Assembly (NCBI RefSeq): GCF_026341275.1
Contig: NZ_JAIFZO010000002.1
Location: 5,424,118-5,488,117, forward strand
Reading direction: 5' to 3'
Origin: Streptomyces ortus
GTDB taxonomy: Bacteria > Actinomycetota > Actinomycetes > Streptomycetales > Streptomycetaceae
Length of the DNA: 64,000 bases
Position 1 is the first letter of the stretch. Each line of letters starts with the position of its first letter. The translations under genes were made by a program, and so were the position numbers. The notes under the pieces were generated by a model, which saw only the letters and a list, made by a program, of their open reading frames with translations, searched no databases and was not told the origin of the DNA. Below, piece after piece: positions 8,797-16,236 of the stretch.

Positions 8797-9399
8797 CTAC
8801 CGAGCGGGCAGGACGTGCTTCGAGGCGATGGAACGGGCCGTCTCCGAGTCCGGTCCCGGCTGCGGGACGAAGATCGCCTCGCGGTAGTAGCGCAGCTCGG
8901 CGATCGACTCGCGGATGTCGGCCAGCGCCCGGTGGTTGCCGTTCTTGTCGGGGCTGTTGAAGTACGCCCGGGGATACCAGCGGCGGGCCAGCTCCTTCAC
9001 GGAGGAGACGTCCACGATCCGGTAGTGGAGGTACGCCTCCAGGGTCGCCATGTCCCTCAGCAGGAAGCCGCGGTCCGTGCCCACCGAGTTCCCGCACAGC
9101 GGGGCCTTGCCCGGTTCCTTGACGTGCTCACGGATGTAGGAGAGGACCTCCTCCTCCGCGGCGGCCAGCGTCGTGCCCGCGGCCAGCTCGTCGAGGAGCC
9201 CGGAGGACGTGTGCATCGTGCGCACCACCTCGGGCATCGTCTTCAGCGCGGCGTCCGGCGGACGGATCACGATGTCCACCCCCTCGCCGAGCACGTTGAG
9301 CTCCGAGTCGGTCACCAGCGCGGCCACCTCGATGAGCGCGTCCTCCGACAGCGAGAGACCGGTCATCTCGCAGTCGATCCACACCATGCGATCGTTCAT
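8797..9399 (-). CDS. orn: Oligoribonuclease
   Basis: A 200-residue DEDDh 3'-5' exonuclease of full length. Exo I reads WIDCEMTGL (Asp/Glu pair near the N-terminus), and later D, H and D residues lie in the [11 protein letters not shown] and [12 protein letters not shown] segments. It degrades 2-5 nt RNA fragments and linear dinucleotides such as pGpG, and so clears the last step of mRNA and c-di-GMP turnover in the cytoplasm. It lies downstream of adpA on the same strand; this adpA-orn (ornA) linkage is conserved in Streptomyces. A strong terminator separates the two, so orn likely has its own promoter. Loss of ornA in S. griseus slows growth and aerial mycelium formation. Confidence 0.97.
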   Translation of the reverse strand: MNDRMVWIDCEMTGLSLSEDALIEVAALVTDSELNVLGEGVDIVIRPPDAALKTMPEVVRTMHTSSGLLDELAAGTTLAAAEEEVLSYIREHVKEPGKAPLCGNSVGTDRGFLLRDMATLEAYLHYRIVDVSSVKELARRWYPRAYFNSPDKNGNHRALADIRESIAELRYYREAIFVPQPGPDSETARSIASKHVLPAR

Positions 9400-9500
9400 G
9401 GGCTCACCCTACGGCCCGCTCACCCGCCCGGGCAGGCCCGGGACCTCGGCAGTCGTGACAGGCGGGGCGGCGGGCCTGCGGGGAGGGGTCCGCGAACGGC

Positions 9501-9534
9501 GCCGGCCCCGGACCGTGGAGGGTCCGGGGCCGGC
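9501..9534. terminator. Terminator after adpA
   Basis: A perfect 14-bp GC-rich stem, GCCGGCCCCGGACC (9501-9514) with 9521-9534, and a 6-nt loop. It is placed between the adpA stop and the orn start. Confidence 0.85.
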
Positions 9535-9555
9535 GTACGACGTCACCGCGGGGCG

Positions 9556-10782
9556 CTACGGCGCGCTGCGCTGGCCCGGCAGGCTGTGCCGCCCGGCCAC
9601 GTACAGCTCCGCGCCCGGGCGTCCCGCGTCCGAGAGGGACGAGGCGGTCGCGCCGACCGCGTGGGCCGCCGTACGACGGGTCTGGAACGGCACGGGCTGC
9701 TCCTGCTGGAGCACCGGCGGCGCCGGTGGCGGCGGACCGTCCGGGTCGCTCTGCTTCTCACCCTGCGGGCGGCGCGCCCGGTACGCGGCGCGGTACGCCG
9801 CCGGGGAGGAGCCGAGCTGACGGCGGAAGTGCCCGCGCAGCGCCACCGGCGAACGGAAGCCGCAGCGGCCCGCGACCTCGTCCACCGAGTAGTCGGACGT
9901 CTCCAGGAGCCGCTGCGCCTGGAGCACCCGCTGCGTGATCAGCCACTGCAGGGGAGCGCTCCCGGTGAGCGAGCGGAACCGGCGGTCGAACGTACGCCTG
10001 CTCATGTACGCGCGTGCCGCCAGCGTCTCCACGTCGAACTGTTCGTGGAGGTGCTCCAGCGCCCAGGCGACGACCTCCGCGAGCGGGTCGGCGCCGATCT
10101 CCTCTGGTAAAGATCGATCGAGATAGCGCTCCTGACCGCCGCTGCGCCGGGGCGGGACCACCAGACGGCGGGCCAGTGCCCCGGCCGCCTCGTTCCCGTG
10201 GTCCGTCCGCACTATGTGCAGACAGAGGTCGATCCCCGCCGCGGTGCCCGCCGACGTCAGCACGTCGCCGTCGTCCACGAACAGCTCGCGGGGATCGACA
10301 TGCACCGACGGATAGCGCTTGGCCAGCGTCGGTGCGTACATCCAGTGTGTGGTCGCCGGACGGCCGTCCAGCAGTCCGGCCGCGGCGAGCACGAAGGCGC
10401 CGGTGCACAGCCCGACTATGCGGGCGCCTTCTTCGTGTGCCCGGCGCAGCGCGTCGAGCGCCTCCTCCGGTGGCGGTGAGGTGATCGACCGCCAGGCGGG
10501 CACGACGACGGTGCCTGCCCGGGAGATCGCCTCCAGCCCGTTGGGCGCGGTGAGTTCGAGGCCCCCTGTGGTCCGCAGTGGGCCATCCTCACCGGCGCAC
10601 ACCAGTAGTCGATACCGCGGCACGCCGGCGTCCTGGCGGTCGATACCGAACACCGACAGCGGTATGGAACTCTCGAAGATGGGGCCGCCGCTGAACAGCA
10701 GCACCGCGACGATCTCCTTGCGCCGTCGCCCGGACAGTTTCCGGACTGCGGCTTCCGGCGCGGCAGTGGAGTCGTGGCTCAT
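9556..10782 (-). CDS. adpA: AdpA, AraC-family master regulator of development and secondary metabolism
   Basis: 408 residues. The N-terminal DJ-1/PfpI-like (GATase1) domain (about 20-200) contains the GLCTGAFVLAAAG nucleophile-elbow-like segment and mediates dimerisation. A linker follows, then the AraC/XylS DNA-binding domain (about 235-335) with two helix-turn-helix motifs (ETLAARAYMSRRTFDRRF and VDEVAGRCGFRSPVALRGHF). A Pro/Gln-rich C-terminal tail follows. Leu225, in the linker (YLDRSLPEE), is encoded by TTA (10110-10108), the bldA-dependent codon typical of adpA. The protein binds TGGCSNGWWY sites and activates hundreds of genes for aerial growth and antibiotics. The order relative to orn confirms the identity. 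Confidence 0.97.
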   Translation of the reverse strand: MSHDSTAAPEAAVRKLSGRRRKEIVAVLLFSGGPIFESSIPLSVFGIDRQDAGVPRYRLLVCAGEDGPLRTTGGLELTAPNGLEAISRAGTVVVPAWRSITSPPPEEALDALRRAHEEGARIVGLCTGAFVLAAAGLLDGRPATTHWMYAPTLAKRYPSVHVDPRELFVDDGDVLTSAGTAAGIDLCLHIVRTDHGNEAAGALARRLVVPPRRSGGQERYLDRSLPEEIGADPLAEVVAWALEHLHEQFDVETLAARAYMSRRTFDRRFRSLTGSAPLQWLITQRVLQAQRLLETSDYSVDEVAGRCGFRSPVALRGHFRRQLGSSPAAYRAAYRARRPQGEKQSDPDGPPPPAPPVLQQEQPVPFQTRRTAAHAVGATASSLSDAGRPGAELYVAGRHSLPGQRSAP

Positions 10783-11159
10783 CCTGCTAAGCCCCCCTCG
10801 GTGGTCGCGGCTCCTCGGTTGTGTCGCTCCTGCACGTTTCCCCTCGGTCCTGCACGAGTCCCCCGCCGTAAGACGTCAAGATCGAATCTACTGTGTCGTC
10901 AGGTGCCGAGGTGGCCAGTTCGGCACTCGGCAGATTGTCGACATGGCAACTTGGCGTGAAGCATTCGATCACGAAGCGTTGCACTCGTGGGCCGCACAGG
11001 GAAGTGCGCCTCGTCCCCGTGGCCGGTCCCCGTAGGGTGCGGGCACCCTACTGGACCCTTTCGGTGCAGGTCGAACGGGGGTTGGGGGGTGGTTCGGCCA
11101 AGGGGTACGCAGGGCATGGAAGTTGGCTGAAAAGCAGCGGGCGCGTGCGCACAAACCGG
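10783..11159. other. adpA upstream control region
   Basis: 377 bp of non-coding DNA upstream of adpA. It has lower GC near 10870-10960. One sequence, TGGCCAGTTC at 10912-10921, matches the AdpA consensus TGGCSNGWWY at every position, consistent with known AdpA autoregulation. A near match (TGGCGTGAAG, last base off) lies about 40 bp further upstream at about 10953. No start-supported gene was seen. Confidence 0.6.
10912..10921 (+). promoter_or_regulatory. Candidate AdpA-binding site upstream of adpA
   Basis: TGGCCAGTTC fits the degenerate AdpA consensus TGGCSNGWWY exactly, about 130 bp upstream of the adpA ATG. A 10-bp degenerate site occurs often by chance, so support comes mainly from position and from the known autoregulation of adpA. 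Confidence 0.5.
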
Positions 11160-11561
11160 TCAGTCAACCGGCGTATTTCCACCGGCGTGCCGGCCTCCGT
11201 GGCGGTCGCCGTGGCGGCGACCGGCGTCGGCCCTGGCGTGCTGCCCATGATGCGGTGTCCGCTCCGCCGCGCGCAGGTGCTCCGCGCCGCGCTCGGAGCG
11301 GCGCAGGAGTACCCGGCAGGCGCCCGTCACCGCGGCGAGGCCCAGGGCCGTGCCGGCCGCGCCCGCCAGTGAGGTCCCGTACCCGACGAGGACGACGGGA
11401 ACCAGGACGCAGCTGAAGGCCGACCAGCGGACTACGTCCGTGGCCGTCTCCTGGGCGGGGCTTTTGCCGGGGGCGGGAGCAGGGGGCAGGGGTGGGGGCG
11501 GTGCCGGTGCCTGTGCCTTGGGTGGCGGGAGGGTGGGTGCGGTTGTGGGGTGGCTGGGCAC
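11160..11561 (-). CDS. Small proline-rich membrane protein, unknown function
   Basis: A 133-residue predicted protein. The first 35 residues are Pro/Ala-rich; residues about 44-85 contain two hydrophobic segments (WSAFSCVLVPVVLVG and AAGTALGLAAVTGACRVLL) that could form a membrane hairpin; the tail is rich in His, Arg and Gly. It lies upstream of adpA on the same strand with a 377-bp gap. No catalytic motif was recognised. The coding call rests on membrane-segment layout and codon bias. Confidence 0.55.
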   Translation of the reverse strand: MPSHPTTAPTLPPPKAQAPAPPPPLPPAPAPGKSPAQETATDVVRWSAFSCVLVPVVLVGYGTSLAGAAGTALGLAAVTGACRVLLRRSERGAEHLRAAERTPHHGQHARADAGRRHGDRHGGRHAGGNTPVD

Positions 11562-11919
11562 GGGGGCTCCTCCCTGGGGCGGGGTGCGGGGGCTGTGTGG
11601 CTGTGGGGCTGTGTGGGTTCAACGCTTGTTCGAGCGGGGGTCACGGGGGTGGGGTGGTTGCGCCGTTCCCCGCGCCCCTGGATGCGAGTGGGTGCGCCGG
11701 TTCCCTCGGTGGGGGAGACGGCTGTACGGGGCAGCGACCATTGCGTTACGGGCATCCCTCGGGCATGCTCCGGGGAACCCTCCCGCGGCGAGAGCGGGAT
11801 CTGGGCAGAGGAGGCGTGCCGCCGTACCCTTGGGGGTATGGGGTTGGGAAGATGATTCCCGGACACAGCTCCGCAGCTCCTGTCGGCCCACCCAAGAGGA
11901 TCCGAACGCCGAGACATCC
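11562..11919. other. Intergenic region with a repeat fragment
   Basis: 358 bp with no supported gene. At about 11659-11680 it contains GCGCCGTTCCCCGCGCCCC, a copy of the GC-rich repeat core also found at 14980-15260 and 35740-35875. A small inverted sequence (TACCC-TTG-GGGTA) at about 11825-11838 lies in the likely promoter zone of the universal stress protein gene. Confidence 0.5.
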
Positions 11920-12444
11920 ATGGCCGGTCACGAATTCGAACCCGCGGACCGCAAGCGCCCCGTCGCCGATCACACGGCGGCCGAGCCCTTGGCGGCGGAA
12001 GAGACGCGCCAGTCCTGCGACCCAGCCTTCAAGCACGGTGTCGTCGTGGGCTTCGACGGCTCGACGTCCAGTGAGCGCGCCCTCGCGTACGCGATCGGTA
12101 TGGCCTGCCGCTCCGGATCCGGCCTGATCATCGTGCACGTCGCCAACCGGCTGCCCACCACGGTGTGGGCCGGCTGCGAGCCGCCGGTCTTCGTCGACGT
12201 GCCGGACCACCGCACCGAGGTGCTCGGTCTCGAACTGGCCTGTGCGGACTATCTGGCCGAGGTTCCGTGGATCCTCGTCGAGCGCGGTGGCGACATCTGC
12301 CACGAACTCGAAGAGGTGGGGCGGGAGTACGAGGCCGACGCGATCGTGGTGGGGTCGACGCACGGGATCGTCGGGCGCCTCTTCGGGTCGGTCGCGGGGC
12401 GGCTGGCCAAGCGGGCGCAGCGGCCCGTGGTCGTCATCCCGTAA
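11920..12444 (+). CDS. Universal stress protein (UspA family)
   Basis: A 174-residue cytoplasmic protein with one Usp domain after a hydrophilic N-terminal extension of about 38 residues. The domain opens GVVVGFDGSTSSERAL and ends with the ATP-binding signature VVGSTHGIVGRLFGSVAGRLAKRAQRPVVVIP split over the last two strands (G-2x-G-9x-G-S/T type). The GSTH...GS pattern suggests it binds ATP. The ATG at 11920 matches the natural N-terminus of this family, although the nearest purine-rich element (AAGAGGA, 11894-11900) is about 20 nt away, so a leaderless or alternative start is possible. It is monocistronic, followed by a perfect 18-bp terminator stem. Confidence 0.9.
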   Translation: MAGHEFEPADRKRPVADHTAAEPLAAEETRQSCDPAFKHGVVVGFDGSTSSERALAYAIGMACRSGSGLIIVHVANRLPTTVWAGCEPPVFVDVPDHRTEVLGLELACADYLAEVPWILVERGGDICHELEEVGREYEADAIVVGSTHGIVGRLFGSVAGRLAKRAQRPVVVIP

Positions 12445-12643
12445 CCCGGGTGGTGTGGGTCCCGGGACGGGGCAACTCCCTTTCGTGGCATGGCAAAACT
12501 ACTCATGCGTAGATGTGTTTGTGTGCTTGTGAAGGGCATATAGGCAGCAGGTTTGCCGTCGTTGTGCGGTGTGCTGCCGGCCGGAGCGTGACGGTTACCG
12601 GTGGTGGGCAGCCGGCCGGGGTTTTGGGCGGCCCCGGCGCGTG

Positions 12644-12686
12644 AACGGACCCCCGCGTGTCTGGTGGCGACACGCGGGGGTCCGTT
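12644..12686. terminator. Strong bidirectional terminator between usp and glmS
   Basis: AACGGACCCCCGCGTGTC (12644-12661) and its exact reverse complement at 12669-12686 form an 18-bp stem with a 7-nt loop, between two convergent genes. Confidence 0.9.
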
Positions 12687-12738
12687 GCGCGGGCGGGGCG
12701 GGGTGGGGGCACGTGGTGCGCCGTGCCCCTGTTCGGGG

Positions 12739-14556
12739 CTATTCCACCGTCACCGACTTGGCCAGGTTCCTCGGCTTGTCGATGTCCCGGCCGAGGGCCA
12801 GGGCCGTGTGGTAGGCGAGGAGTTGGAGGGGGATGCCCATCAGGATGGGGTCCAGTTCGTCCTCGTTCTTCGGGACGAGGATCGTCTGGTCGGCCTTCTC
12901 CTGGTGCTCATGGGCCACCGCGAGGATCTTGCCGCTGCGGGCCTTGATCTCCTCCAGGGCCGCGCGGTTCTTCTCCAGCAGGTCGTCGTTGGGGACGATC
13001 GCGACCGTCGGCAGTGCGGGCTCGATCAGCGCGAGCGGGCCGTGCTTCAGCTCCGAGGCGGGGTAGGCCTCGGCGTGGATGTACGAGACCTCCTTCAGCT
13101 TCAGCGAGGCCTCCCGGGCCACCGGATAGCCGCGTACGCGACCGATGAAGAGCATCGAGCGGGCCTCGGCGTACTGCTCGGCCAGCTTCTTGATCTCGTC
13201 CTCCTGGTCGAGGATCTCCGTGATCTGGCCGGGCAGCTTGCGCAGGCCCTCGATGATCCGCTTGCCGTCGGAGACCGACAGGTCACGGGTGCGGCCCAGG
13301 TGCAGGGCGAGCAGCGCGAAGGCGACCGTGGTGTTCGTGAAGCACTTGGTCGAGACGACGCAGACCTCGGGGCCGGCGTGCACGTACATGCCGCCGTCCG
13401 CCTCGCGGGCGATCGCCGAACCCACCACGTTCACGATGCCCAGCACCCGGGCGCCCTTGCGCTTCAGTTCCTGCACGGCGGCCAGCACGTCGTACGTCTC
13501 ACCGGACTGGGACACCGCCACGTACAGGGTGTCGGGGTCGACGACCGCGTTGCGGTAGCGGAACTCGGAGGCGGGCTCGGCGTCCGCGGGGATACGGGCC
13601 AGCTCCTCTATCATCTGGGCGCCGATCATGCCCGCGTGGTACGAGGTGCCGCAGCCCAGGATCTTCACGCGGCGGATCTTGCGCGCCTCGCGGGCGTCCA
13701 GGTTCAGCCCGCCCAGGTGCACGGTCGAGAACCGGTCGTCGATCCGGCCGCGCAGCACCCGGTCCACGGCCTCGGCCTGCTCGTGGATCTCCTTGTGCAT
13801 GTACGTGTCGTGGCCGCCCATGTCGTAGGAGGCGGCCTCCCACTCGACGGTGGTCGGCTCGGCCGTCGTACGGGTGCCCTCGGTGGTGTACGTACGGAAG
13901 TCGTCGGCCTTCAGGGTCGCCATCTCGCCGTCGTCGAGTGTGACGATCTGGCGGGTGTGGGTGACGAGCGCGGCGATGTCCGAGGCGACGAACATCTCCT
14001 TCTCGCCGATGCCGAGGACGACCGGGGAGCCGTTGCGGGCCACCACGATGCGGTCCGCGTGGTCGGCGTGCATCACGGCGATGCCGTACGTGCCCTCGAT
14101 GACCCGCAGGGTCTCGCGGACCTTGTCCTCCAGCTTCTCGCCCTGGGAGCGGGCGATGAGGTGCGTGAGGACCTCGGTGTCGGTCTCCGAGAGGAACTCG
14201 ACGCCCTCCGCCTCCAGCTTCTTGCGCAGGTCGGAGGCGTTGTCGATGATGCCGTTGTGGACGACGGCGACCTTGTTGTCGGCCGACATGTGCGGGTGCG
14301 CGTTCTCGTCGGAGGGGGCGCCGTGGGTGGCCCAGCGGGTGTGGGCGATGCCCGTGGTGCCGGCGAAGCGCTTGGGGACGCGGGCCTCCAGGTCACGGAC
14401 CCGGCCCTTGGCCTTGACCATCTTCAGGCCGGCCGTCTTCGGTGACGTCACGACGAGACCGGCCGAGTCGTAGCCGCGGTACTCCAGGCGCTGCAGGCCC
14501 TCCAGGAGCAGCGGCGCCACGTCGCGCCTGCCGATGTATCCCACGATTCCGCACAT
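12739..14556 (-). CDS. glmS: Glutamine-fructose-6-phosphate aminotransferase (isomerising)
   Basis: 605 residues, full length. Cys2 (MCGIVGYIG) is the N-terminal nucleophile of the glutaminase domain (about 1-220), and two SIS sugar-phosphate isomerase domains follow (SQSGETYDVLAA at the active site), ending in the conserved DKPRNLAKSVTVE tail. It converts fructose-6-phosphate and glutamine to glucosamine-6-phosphate, the entry to peptidoglycan and chitin-type amino sugar synthesis. Streptomyces often encode two GlmS paralogues; this one lies near the hexosaminidase and away from a glmM operon. A small conserved gene lies immediately upstream. Confidence 0.97.
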   Translation of the reverse strand: MCGIVGYIGRRDVAPLLLEGLQRLEYRGYDSAGLVVTSPKTAGLKMVKAKGRVRDLEARVPKRFAGTTGIAHTRWATHGAPSDENAHPHMSADNKVAVVHNGIIDNASDLRKKLEAEGVEFLSETDTEVLTHLIARSQGEKLEDKVRETLRVIEGTYGIAVMHADHADRIVVARNGSPVVLGIGEKEMFVASDIAALVTHTRQIVTLDDGEMATLKADDFRTYTTEGTRTTAEPTTVEWEAASYDMGGHDTYMHKEIHEQAEAVDRVLRGRIDDRFSTVHLGGLNLDAREARKIRRVKILGCGTSYHAGMIGAQMIEELARIPADAEPASEFRYRNAVVDPDTLYVAVSQSGETYDVLAAVQELKRKGARVLGIVNVVGSAIAREADGGMYVHAGPEVCVVSTKCFTNTTVAFALLALHLGRTRDLSVSDGKRIIEGLRKLPGQITEILDQEDEIKKLAEQYAEARSMLFIGRVRGYPVAREASLKLKEVSYIHAEAYPASELKHGPLALIEPALPTVAIVPNDDLLEKNRAALEEIKARSGKILAVAHEHQEKADQTILVPKNEDELDPILMGIPLQLLAYHTALALGRDIDKPRNLAKSVTVE

Positions 14557-14567
14557 ACAGATGGTTC

Positions 14568-14825
14568 CTAGCCGTAGACGATGCGGCGCACCTGGCGGAG
14601 CGTGAGCTCCGGAGGTGCGACCGCGCGGTATTTGAGGTCCGCCGTGATCCGTTCGAAGATCGCCGAGTTGACCAGGCCCTGGGCCTGGAGCTCCCGGTGG
14701 CGGCGACGGACGTAGTCCTCCGTCGTCTCGTCGAAGTAGGCGAGCACGTCCTGGATCACCCGCAGTGCCTCGCCCCGGGTGAGGGCCGAGGAGCGTGTCA
14801 GGTGATCAACCAGGTCGTCGTGCAC
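14568..14825 (-). CDS. Conserved small protein, unknown function
   Basis: An 85-residue cytoplasmic protein. GTG at 14825 is preceded by AGGA at a good distance, and everything upstream of it in the longer frame is repeat-like. The sequence is mostly helical and charged (HDDLVDHLTRSS, RRRHRELQAQGL) and ends LTLRQVRRIVYG. It lies 11 bp upstream of glmS on the same strand, so the two are probably co-transcribed. No family was recognised with confidence. Confidence 0.75.
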   Translation of the reverse strand: MHDDLVDHLTRSSALTRGEALRVIQDVLAYFDETTEDYVRRRHRELQAQGLVNSAIFERITADLKYRAVAPPELTLRQVRRIVYG

Positions 14826-15316
14826 GGGTTGATCCTGGGCTAAAGCGAGGGGGATCGCAAGAATCTTGCCCGATTTCGGGCAGGAGTCGGTGCGGATACT
14901 TTCACTTCGCCGGGTGAAGGGGGGAGACCGGGGTGAGAATGGGCGGGGCAGGTGTGTCGGGTGCGGGTGAGTGGGGTCGGCCGCGCAGTTCCCCCGCCCC
15001 TCGGGGCGGGCTGCGCCTGCCCGCGTCCCTGGGGCGGGGTGCTGTGTCGGCCGCCGTCCCCGCCCTGACTCCTGGGGCGCAGCCCCGCTTTCAGGGGCGC
15101 GGGGAACGGCGCGGCCGGCCTTCTCTGCCCTCACTGGCCGCCACCGGACCGCAGTGGGCTTTTAGGGGCGCGGGGAACTGCGCACCCAGCCTTCACCGCC
15201 CTCACTGGCCGTCACGGGCCCGCGGTGGGTTTTTAGGGGGCGCGGGGAACTGCGCGGCCGGCCCCCACCGGGCCGCACTCTGACCCTGCCCCAGCCATTC
15301 CCCCCTGGAAGGGGGT
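14826..15316. other. Intergenic region filled with GC-rich repeats
   Basis: 491 bp without a supported gene. It contains three tandem 71-bp repeats and an inverted copy of their core near 14980. Long open frames here come from the GC content. Confidence 0.7.
15093..15260 (+). repeat. Tandem 71-bp direct repeats (about 2.4 copies)
   Basis: The core AGGGGCGCGGGGAAC recurs at 15093, 15164 and 15235 (the last with one extra G), an exact 71-bp period. The intervening text (CCCTCACTGGCCG...GTGGG-TTTTAGG) is also shared between the copies. An inverted core (GCGCAGTTCCCCCGCCCCT) lies at about 14984-15002. Confidence 0.85.
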
Positions 15317-16174
15317 CTACATCCCCCGCAGGATCGCCTGCTTCGCCAGGGTGAACTCCTCGTCCGTCAGGACGCCCGCGTCGCGCAGCGCACCCAGTTC
15401 GCGCAGGCGGCGCAGCAGGGCGTCGTGGTCCACCTCCGTGGGGGTGAGTTGCTTCGCGGGGGCCTCGGCCGGGGCCGACGGGTGGGGGAGGCGGGCCTGG
15501 ACCGCCGCCGCCACCAGCGCCATCAGGGGGTCCTTCTTGAAGCCCCACAGCTCCACCGCGTTGGGGTCGTACTTCGGCGGCGCCTTCGTGGGCGCACCCC
15601 GCACCGTGAAGCGGAGATGCCCGTTCTCCAGCCCCACCGACGGCTGCCACTCCACGGCCTGGATGTCGGCCAGCGCGAGCGTACGGGCGCCCGCCGCCGA
15701 CTTCGCCTCCTCCGTCTTCCAGTTCCACTCCAGCCGGACCCGCTCCCCGTCGAAGCTCGCGGTGCCGTCCCCGGCGGAGACCGACAGCGGCACGGCGGGC
15801 CCCGGCAGCAGATAGCGGTCGACGGCGGTGGTCGGCACCTCGTCCAGGAGCAGCGCGTTGCGGATCTCGTCCACGAAGTACTCGGCGACGCCGTAACGGT
15901 CCGACTCGACGGCCAGCTGGTAGGGGTCGGAGGAGTCCGTGAGCCTGCCCCCGGTCGCGTGCAGCAGCGGGTCCGCGCCGTCCCGCAGCCGCAGCCTGAG
16001 CCGCCCGGACTTCTTGCCGTGCTCGAACGAGATCCCCGCCAACGCGCCGAGCGGCAGAGCCAGTTCACCCAGGGACTTGCGCAGCACACCCACGTTCTTG
16101 TCGCGGCCCGGCACCAGCCGCAGGGCGTCACCGTCGAAGGTCCACGTGCCGTCCCGCTGGATGATTTCCGCCAT
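15317..16174 (-). CDS. DUF4429 protein with C-terminal SHOCT domain
   Basis: A 285-residue cytoplasmic protein. Two related DUF4429 units (about residues 10-100, with WTFDGDALRLVPG, and about 125-215, with ASFDGERVRLEW) each form a beta-rich PH-like fold. The last 30 residues are a SHOCT helix pair (LLRRLRELGALRDAGVLTDEEFTLAKQAIL). The ATG at 16174 starts the family's typical MAEI N-terminus; no strong Shine-Dalgarno sequence is visible. The gene is divergent from the hexosaminidase gene with 62 bp between starts, so its 5' region shares the DasR-like site. The function of this family is unknown. Confidence 0.85.
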   Translation of the reverse strand: MAEIIQRDGTWTFDGDALRLVPGRDKNVGVLRKSLGELALPLGALAGISFEHGKKSGRLRLRLRDGADPLLHATGGRLTDSSDPYQLAVESDRYGVAEYFVDEIRNALLLDEVPTTAVDRYLLPGPAVPLSVSAGDGTASFDGERVRLEWNWKTEEAKSAAGARTLALADIQAVEWQPSVGLENGHLRFTVRGAPTKAPPKYDPNAVELWGFKKDPLMALVAAAVQARLPHPSAPAEAPAKQLTPTEVDHDALLRRLRELGALRDAGVLTDEEFTLAKQAILRGM

Positions 16175-16205
16175 GAGGGGGATTGTTTCACCGGCTCTGC
16201 GGGAG

Positions 16206-16221
16206 AGTGGTCTATACCCAT
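16206..16221. promoter_or_regulatory. DasR-responsive element (dre-like) upstream of hexosaminidase
   Basis: AGTGGTCTATACCCAT resembles the 16-bp dre consensus ACTGGTCTAGACCACT, keeping the TGGTCTA-ACC core. It lies 16 bp before the start codon of a GlcNAc-releasing enzyme, as expected for the GlcN-6-P-sensing repressor DasR. Confidence 0.75.
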
Positions 16222-16236
16222 TCGAAGGGAGCGCAT

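Noticed and set aside
12601-14445. A 614-residue open frame on the plus strand
   Set aside because: It is the shadow of glmS, whose motifs are complete on the minus strand.
15093-15260. CRISPR array
   Set aside because: The 71-bp period shares its whole unit rather than alternating repeats with unique spacers, and no cas genes are near.
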